This document shows, in pieces, positions 27,601 through 36,600 of a stretch of 64,000 nt of DNA. The DNA comes from Opisthorchis felineus (taxonomy: Eukaryota; Platyhelminthes; Trematoda; Opisthorchiida; Opisthorchiidae). The notes under the pieces are model-generated. The model searched no databases, was not told the origin of the DNA, and saw nothing but the letters and a program-made list of their open reading frames with translations. The stretch is taken from positions 243,898 to 307,897 of the forward strand of contig SJOL01007384.1 in NCBI GenBank assembly GCA_004794785.1, written 5' to 3'. The position numbers and the translations under genes were made by a program. Each line of letters starts with the position of its first letter. The stretch's first letter is position 1.

Positions 27601-30600
27601 ATGTGCACGCCTTGGCAGTTAATGACGCGGCATTCTTAAGGCGTGACTTGAACGACGAAACTGACGGACAGAAATCGCGTGCTAGAGCGCTGTTTCCTGG
27701 TTAGCACACAAGACATCGTACGTCCTCATTCCCCATTATAAAAGGCTAGCTCCTGTGAAGAGTTAATCCAGAAAGGATTGTGGTGCTTGAAGATCATCTA
27801 GCAGCTAAGTTGTATCGCCGTGTGATTCAAGTCAACCACCCTGTTACCAGGAAATGCACCGCGGCAGTTATCAGAGTCAAATTTCGTCACCAAGGACGAA
27901 ACGACGAGAAACGGAAAAACTGGGTACTCTTGGTGGACACCAGCAGTATCCAAGAACGATGAAGTATAACTATAGACCTCTCAAGATGCTAACGAATTTG
28001 ATCGGTATACCCTTTAGCAGACGGCAATCAAAGACCTTCCTGAGCTCCGGAAAAACCACACTTGCCCGTCACTGGTAGGTACGGCGACGTTCAGGTAGCT
28101 GCGCGTGAAAATTTGGTCGACTAAGCGAAGACCGTTACAGGGGCTGGCTTGTTTGTTGAGGCATGCCGATACCCGAAAGCACCTCAATCTAAGTGGGGTG
28201 GTAGCTGTCCTCCAAGGACGCCATTTCCCAATCTTACGAGTTTCGCTGTTCCTCGGATACATTGGAAAAAGCCTACGGAGCGGTTGTTTATATTCGATCG
28301 TAGAATGAGAACCACAATGTTACTTTGTATGGGGTAAATCTCGTGTTTTCCTCTCGATGCCGCCACGACTCTTAGTTTGGAGCTTACGGCTGTTCTACTG
28401 TCTGTAAGAATCGCCCTGTAAACCAGCGGCTACCTTCAGACACTCCGCAACACGACCACGCGATTCCAAAGATTCGTCGCAAACTCCAAGGAAGCTGTAC
28501 AAGAATTCACAGATGCGCATCAGTGGAGGTAAGTTGACAGCAGAAACAATCCGGCAGGCATCGCATCAAGTGTGTCTCCAGAAGACGTAGGACGCAGCCC
28601 ATGGATCCGAGGCCCGACCATCTTACGGGATGAGTCACAATGAGCAGCAGAACCAAATTTTCAAGCTGCGCCCCTCAGAAATCAAGAAAACCAGAACTGC
28701 AAGGTCGCCTACGTAAATAACCACGTCTTAGAGGGGTAAGTTCAATCAATTGAAGCTCTTGCGGGCCATTGCGTGGCCCAGATGATTTTCCGTCCTAATC
28801 AGGAAATGAACCAAACCCGTGACTGATCTTGGCTGTCCCCTGACTCGGCAAGAGGTAATGGAAGCGTCAATGTGTCGTAAAGTTAGTCCAGGAGAATGCG
28901 TTTTCGGAAGCTCCACACACCGAGCAAGAAACCCACTGGTGACAAACCCACATTAGTCTTCAATCAGTTGAAAAACGCTTGGAACCGATAGAGTAGTCAT
29001 CGTTTTCAGAAAAGTTTGGTAACAATAAATCTACCCATTGCTACCAAACTTCTCCGAAAACACATTAGTCTTTTTTGCCAGTCCACTTCGCAAGCTGAAT
29101 CCCTTCGATGATCATGGAGTACTTTGTGTAGGTCACCTCCGATTGACCGCTTTGACTTTCGAAACTAATAACCCTATTACACCGCCAAGGAGACACTTCA
29201 TTATCACACACCATAAAACATTACCACGAAAGCTACGGCCACGTAAGCAGCTAGTACCTATGAGCAATAGATAGTGGGTTGTACAGGGGCGAGCCGCTGT
29301 CAGGTGCATCCTTTCTTGTTACCGGTACCGTCGATGGCTTCCGGTAGCGCGCTACCAAATGATGACTTGTTTCCAACTGAACGAAGGAATCGCAGTCGTA
29401 GACCGTTCGCACTTCGGGCCACTGTTAGTCAGACAAGAACATGGCACCGAGAAATGATGTGGCTGTGCATTCGCGTGTGTACCGATCTGCGCGGTCCATA
29501 TTCAGATAGCCCATACACGAACTCGTTTCTGTACGTTCTCGAGATTTGTCGCTCCACTGGGTAACCCAGTAAAGCTTTACAGTAACAGTGAGACTAATTT
29601 CAGGAGCGCCGAAACCGACATGAAGGAATGCGTTCATAAATGAGACCAGGAGCAGTTAGCGACCAAGATGGAGCATAAATGCGACAGAACTCTACTCTAC
29701 AACGTCAAAACTTGTCCAATTATAGGTTTCCAAAACTCCGAAAACAGCATGGAAAACAGCTCTCCTCGGGAGGCGGCAACTAGGAATGGCTAACACATGG
29801 CCCAGCCAGCTTAGCTTGCAGTGTCGGATGCATTCCGTGAATGAAGTACCGTCTACTTTAAGAATTCGCTGGTTCCAGACGATTCCAGCTATCGTTCCGT
29901 GGAATTGGTGGTCAAATACCTGAGATGCTTCAGATCCTCCGCCCGGAGTAGCCGGGTCTCGCAGCTGCACAACAATATAGCCTGCACTGTAGTCCGACAC
30001 ACGCGTCCCTTGAGATTCAGTGATATCCTTTTTTGATGCTACAATGGATGCGAACTGGTGAACGCAATTCGGGCCTTTGAAATGCATGCATTGACTTTGT
30101 CTGTCACACTACCTCTCAGAGTTCATCACATTAGTTCAGCAACGATGAAAGCAAGCAAAAATGAGAAGAGTGGGCATATTTGTCGGACATCACTGCTTAT
30201 AGGAAGGTTTTTGGAGAACTCCCCGCACTCGCACGCGTCCACAAACAGAGCTTGATATTCACTTGAGGTATATTCTGTTGTGTAAGCATGTTGAAAAACA
30301 CGAACCGGTCGACAGAATCCAGCGCATTATTGAAGTCAAGGAAAACCAGGACGTCTATATGCAAGCCGTTGTTCCAACACTTGTTGAACTGTGAAGATCT
30401 GTTCAACACAGTGCTCTTAAGAGCAGGAACCCTGCTTACTGCTCTCGGGTCCCGTTTTCATACGCCTTCACAAGAGGACGCAAAATAATCGACGCAAACA
30501 GCCTAGTTATAACGCGGGCAGAACACATTCCCCTGTGACTGCCACAATCACTACTAGCACATTTTTGGTTGAGACGGTCTTTTTCGCCAAGATAGAGACA

Positions 30601-33600
30601 AATAATGTAAACAAGCAGAGACTGAGGATTTCACTTCCATATTCAAACAGACTGGGTGGAAGTTCAACAGGACCACTAGCTCTGTGACGCTCGAGGAAGA
30701 AAAGTCCCTCCCTTAGTTCAGAGGCCGTCAGAGCTACCAAATTCACTGTGCAGGGCTGCGTTGCGGTTCGCTAATCCGGCTGAGCAACTGTGGGTAACCG
30801 GCTAATTGTTTTCGAAAATGTTCAACCCAGCGATACAGGCATTCCACTGAAGGCTGAGCGGCCTGTTTTCATCAGTGATTATTCCGCCCGCCAGAGGCCT
30901 CTTTGGGCCTGTTGCGTGTACCAGCTGGGACAGTTAACGCATACCCCGATTTTCTCGCTTCCCTTATCTCCTAAACTATCTGGACCTACAAAGCTTCATG
31001 ATCCTGGCAGATTTTATTTTCACTGACATATGAAATTTCCTCGAGTTGTATTGTGCTCTCAAACACGGGAAATACGTACCCGGGGTTCGAGCAGTTTTAG
31101 TGTTGCTTATGTCTAGTTGGTTGCATCCTTCTACAAGCGGAGTGCTCATCACCTTGCAGGGTTACAGACAGTGCTCTCCAGTAAGAACCAACAACGGAAG
31201 AGATATTGTCCGAAAGAGTTCAGTCGGTGGCTTTGGTACGTTTACTTCACGTTAAGGTCACGGAACTCAATGGCCAGGCGAAATGTGCACATCTTGTGCG
31301 CCCCTCATCATCAGCGTCAGAGAAGTAGCATCAGTGTTGACACTAATGCTTCACTGCCGCACAAACAAAGCTTATCTAGTCATATTTGAAGCCTTAGAAT
31401 GAAAAGAAGAGAAACGACTGGGTGAGGGAGGAGACGTGGTGCTGGCCTATATCAAGCATTCTGAGGTGGTTATGCCTCCAAGCGCTCAATCAGACAACCT
31501 GGAAACTGGCAGCACGAACGCCAGTGACATTGATCAGCAGCCAGTTCATGCAAGGCCTACAGCCAAGCACAGGTCATGAGGACCTTATCCTGGAAGGCGT
31601 ACCGCAACAACAACACCCATTCTTCGTGATCTCTTTTACGCCATTCTGCCAGGCGATACGTTGTCCACCTCGCGGTTCCCGTCATTCTGAAGGAGGCACA
31701 CAGAACACTCGTCTCATTAGACGCTGTTTCGGCATGCATAGCAAATGGCCGAGCTAACGTAGATGGAGCTGGATGTTTTCCGCTGATGTACGTGTACCAC
31801 AATCGTGACACTTCTGAGGCGTGTGTGGTCAAAAACTTGAAGTCACCACACGTCGTTTGTCCGGAGAGGCCATGTTTCGCAACCAAACGCCAATAAAGTC
31901 CTTATTGTAGCCTGACACACGCGACCCTTTATGCCCTTTTTATGCCACAAGTGACGCAAATTACCAAACGTGATCCTGGAGTTTGAGACTCACGCACCGA
32001 CTTCATCAGATACACTTCCGTCAGAGCTAATACAGCTGCCGAGATATGTAAATCCATAAGTGCCTGCGGACGTTTCCAGAATTTTTAGCGTCTTCCATTT
32101 CTTCCGCCTTTCGGGTTCACCAAGCTCCTCGGACACTAGGCATCACCTGGCGTCGGATGATCCATCGGGTGGAGTTGTGGTTGGGGCCAGGGGGAATCTA
32201 TCGTCGGGCCTCCAGCAAAGCTACGGTCCCATAAGAGAACGAACGTTTGGATGAGGTTGGATGGACAAGTTCCGGCTTTTAGTAGGGCTTTGGATATTTG
32301 TTACCAGTGGCCATTAACATTCGACATCGGACTATCCGGCAGGCGTTCAGGAGCCGGTCTTATTGAGTCCGTTTGATCTCTGGGCCTCAATGGCTAAGCC
32401 AGGTGTACGCGTTTTGCGCAGACATGCAAAGCGCACAAGTGCACGGTTGGACTTCACGCAGGTATTCCAAAAGGAGCGATAGACAGTGGTCGACCTTAAC
32501 CACCCGCAACTGACGACGACGTGGTTCACTTGGATTTGCGGCTGGTTCATTGGCAGACACCACGTTGTGAAGCTATTTCCGCTGTTCCGGAAATCGGTAC
32601 TGCAAAGGAACAGTCTGCGGTCGGCACACATCTGGAGCAGGTGCCCTGCGTTTTCCGTGCGTCTATTATCCAACAAAAGACTACCACCCAGCTGGGCTTC
32701 AGTAGCGCCTAGTCCACTTACCTGGGTGTTCATGTCACCACCAGCCACAACCACGTCTGAGCTTTTAACCTGTTGTAAAAGAGAACCTAGAGCGTCATAG
32801 AAACTGTCTTTGGCAGATTCAGAGCTACAACCGTTGGGGCTTAAGCACACACAATAAACAGATTGCGATGGACCTAAATTTCTCGGGATTCTCTCAGACG
32901 TTGCTGAACGAACATCGCAGAGGCGACTATCAACGGGTGTCCAAAAGTCATCATCATCATCATCATCATGGACGGTATGACATGAGTGTTCAACACTGCC
33001 GTACAACCATGATTTATTTGAAAGCCTTACTGTGAAGAGAATAAAGTTGGACAGGGAAGGGACAGGGAAGTGTTAGTTTACCAGAATCATTTCTAGATGC
33101 CTACACCTTCAGAAAATCATTCAGGCAATCCGGATAGAAACCGACAAGAACGCCATTGGCACCGATTAGCAGCCATATATTGCAGCGTCTCAACCAGGCG
33201 CAATGGGGATTACGCGGTTCCCATCCTGGAAGGCGAGTTGCACCAACAGCACCCAAACGATTCGTAATCTCCTTCATACACCTCTGTCAGGTCAAGGGTT
33301 GGCCACATCTCTGCCACCGCCACTCTGAACTGGCCACGGAAAACAGCACTCTCTTCGGCAAACAATGGTTTGGAATGGGCAGTACATGGCCTAGCCAACG
33401 CAGCTTCTGGTGCTAGATACAATCTTCAATAGAAGACCCCGTTGAACAACCGAAAAATCGCTAACTGTCCCGTTACGAATTCCCAGACACTAACCCATAC
33501 GAGCTATAGTCCTAAGACAGCGATTGTCGAACACTTGAAGACGTTTCAGTTCCGCTGCTAGAGCAGGCCAAGTCTCACAGCCATACAACAAACCAGTTCG

Positions 33601-36600
33601 CACTGTAGCCTGATACACACGACCCTTGAGGTTCAGGGAAATACGTCTTTGACGTCATAGGTGCCTCAGATTAGCAAACGCGCCGCGGGCGTTGCAGATC
33701 CCTGCATTGATCTCGTTTGTCACACTACAATCAGAACTTATACAACTTCCAAGATACGTAAAACGCTTTGAGTGCCTCTTCCTGGATTGCAGGTGGCGTG
33801 TCCAATGACCGCATGTCCACGAGTATGACCTTACACTTTGTGGGTACAAACTGCATACCAATGGAAGGGATGACTTAGGTCAGCTCATCCAAAAACACCT
33901 GCGCCTTATTCCCCTCTTCGAAGACGGAAACGATGTCGTCTGCATATTCCAGATCGACAAGGTTTTCGTCACAGGCTATTTGAACACCGGGGCTTCGGAG
34001 ACCTTCCAGCTTTCATCTCATTATTTTGTTGATCACGAAATCAAATAGGGATGGACGGAGTGGGCAACTCTGACGGACACCGCTTTGTGTACGGAAACTT
34101 TTAGAGAATCCCCTGTATATCCTCACACGTCCAGAAGTGAGAATACAAAGAACTTATTATGTTCACAAAGTTCCCGAGCAATCCTTGATGGGCAAGCGTG
34201 TTAAGGAGAGCAGACCGGCCAACCGAGTTGAATGCGCCTTGGAAATCCAGGAATACCAAAATTGTGGGTCGTTTGTACGAATGGCGTTGTCCTAGCACCT
34301 GAAGGACTGTGAAGAATTTGTCAATGGAACCCCTACCAAGCCGGAACCTCGCTTGTTTCACGAGCCACCGTAAGGCGAAGAAGCACAAGGGACGATAGCA
34401 GTCTGGTTACAACCGGGATCAAGGTGATCCCCCTTGTGGTTGTCACACTTACTACGAGTCCGTTTTCTGAAAACGGGCACTATCAGCGACTCTCCCCAGT
34501 TGACTGGGACACACTCCTTTTCCCAAATGCAGGCAAACAGATCAGACAAGCGTTGAGTAAGGACTTCACCCACATCCGTGAACAATGCGGGTGGGAGGTA
34601 ATCTGGACCAGAAGCTCGGTGGCGTTTGAGAGAACATATGCTACCATAAACCTCCGATGGCGTAGGGGGCTCCACGTTCACCGTGCAGGATTTTACGTCA
34701 ACTTTGGGCTCCAGATGAGTGGTAGCTGATAGTCACCATAACTATTGTACGAAGTATTCGGCCCACCGGTCGAGGCGCTCTTGTTTATTCAAGGTGATCA
34801 CTGCATTCTGATCCTTGATGGTCTTGCTCACAGGTTCCCAGGGAAAGGTCATGCGAAAGGTCAACTGAAATACTCTTTGGGGATTCCCGGCTTTCTTGAC
34901 CTGTTCCATTTCCTTGGCTTTCCGTGTCCACCAGACTTCACGGTCGGCTCGCACACCCACTTTCACTTGACGTCTGATAATTCGTCGCGTCAAGTTATGT
35001 TCGGGACTGGCTGAGATATTGCCCCGAGATTCAAGCAGACAAAGGGAGAAACGACTTCGGGCGAGTGCGTAGTCGGAACCCAAAAGTGTTCTAAAACAAG
35101 CAGCAGTCAGTCATTGATCCGTGCCATTGGCAACTGATGGCAATGTGATCGATTTGAGTTCGTGGCCAGCACGCCGTCGGATGACAACATGTGGCTAGAC
35201 GACTTCAGCTATTTCGGAAATTGGTACTGCATAAAAGCAGCCTGCGGTCAGTACAAAACTGAGGCAGTCGTTCACCACTATCAATACGTACTGAGTCCGA
35301 TGGACCCAAAGCTTAGATGCTGTTGTGGTTGCCGGGGATATGGATGTCTAAGTAGGTAAACTTAGCGCTGCTGAGGCTCAATTGGATGGTCATCTTGAAC
35401 TAGAATCGAGACGCACGGGAAAGGCGAACGCCTGCTGAAGAGATCCACATAGCTCAGTGGTCAAGGGCGAACTTACTGATCGGAAAGTTCGTGGTTCGAA
35501 CCCTACCTCAGGATCTTGATTGCTTGCTTGGGCAACCTGGAAGTATCTTAGCCCTCGTGCTTCCTTCGGGTGGCATGGCAGCTAGGCGAAAAAAGGATAC
35601 TACAACTTATGGGACTGAGAACAATTCGGCTCTACTTTGTATTCTACCAGCTTGCACAGTGCAACTTCGACTGGAAACGGCCTGCCAAGCCGGATCAGCC
35701 TTGAAGACTGCCCTATTATCCTAGTTCGGATCAACTCCATGATCAGACTTGAGATGGCACAATGATGGGTGCCTCAAATGCTAGGGATTGCTTTCTCAGC
35801 ATGTCTATCGCTGATATCGGCTCTCCACCTCAATGTTTAGGTGATGCCGGGACCAAAACCAATGACGCTATGAGACAGCCACTTCCTACCACACGTTCCG
35901 TTTTCGCAATGTTCTTCTAGTCTGAAAGGCCTCGCTTGTACATGATCCCACATACAATATTTCCACGATGTATGATCAAAATCCAATGTGAATACAGCAT
36001 GACGCACTTTCGGCCACCATACGGAGGTCCTTTCTTTCTGAGAACACTCGTTTGACCTAAGCGTGCACAACAAAACAATCGAAAAACGAACGCAAGAGCA
36101 AGTCCGAACTGACATCACAAAATTAATGTCAACTCACCTTCATTCGCACCAGGAATTCGAAAGTAAGCAACATGTTTGCGATTCAGCGCCGTTTCCCAAC
36201 GGACAACAACGTTCTCTAACTTCAATGATTCTTTCACTTTCTGGTCATAAGCCGCCTCGATTTCGACGAGTGGTTTGAACGTCATTTGATACTGCAAAGA
36301 ACTCTTATACCTTAATGAAAATAAGATACATGAATAGGTCTCGTTACCTCAGGAGTACTGGACTGACTTCCCTGTCGGCCCCGGGCTTTTCTAGGTCCTC
36401 GACAGCTGCTTGTGGGTTTTCTTTCCACATTTCTTCCAGGCGGTTGATCTGCTGTGCAGATATCTGACGAGCTTTGGCTTGGGCCTCTTCAGAAGGGACC
36501 TTCACCAACCAGGACAAAAATTGCCTGTTTTGTATAATCGGCTGCCAAAGAGCTGGGTCCCAATACATATCCTTATTCTGGTTCGCGCACACATTGCGAC

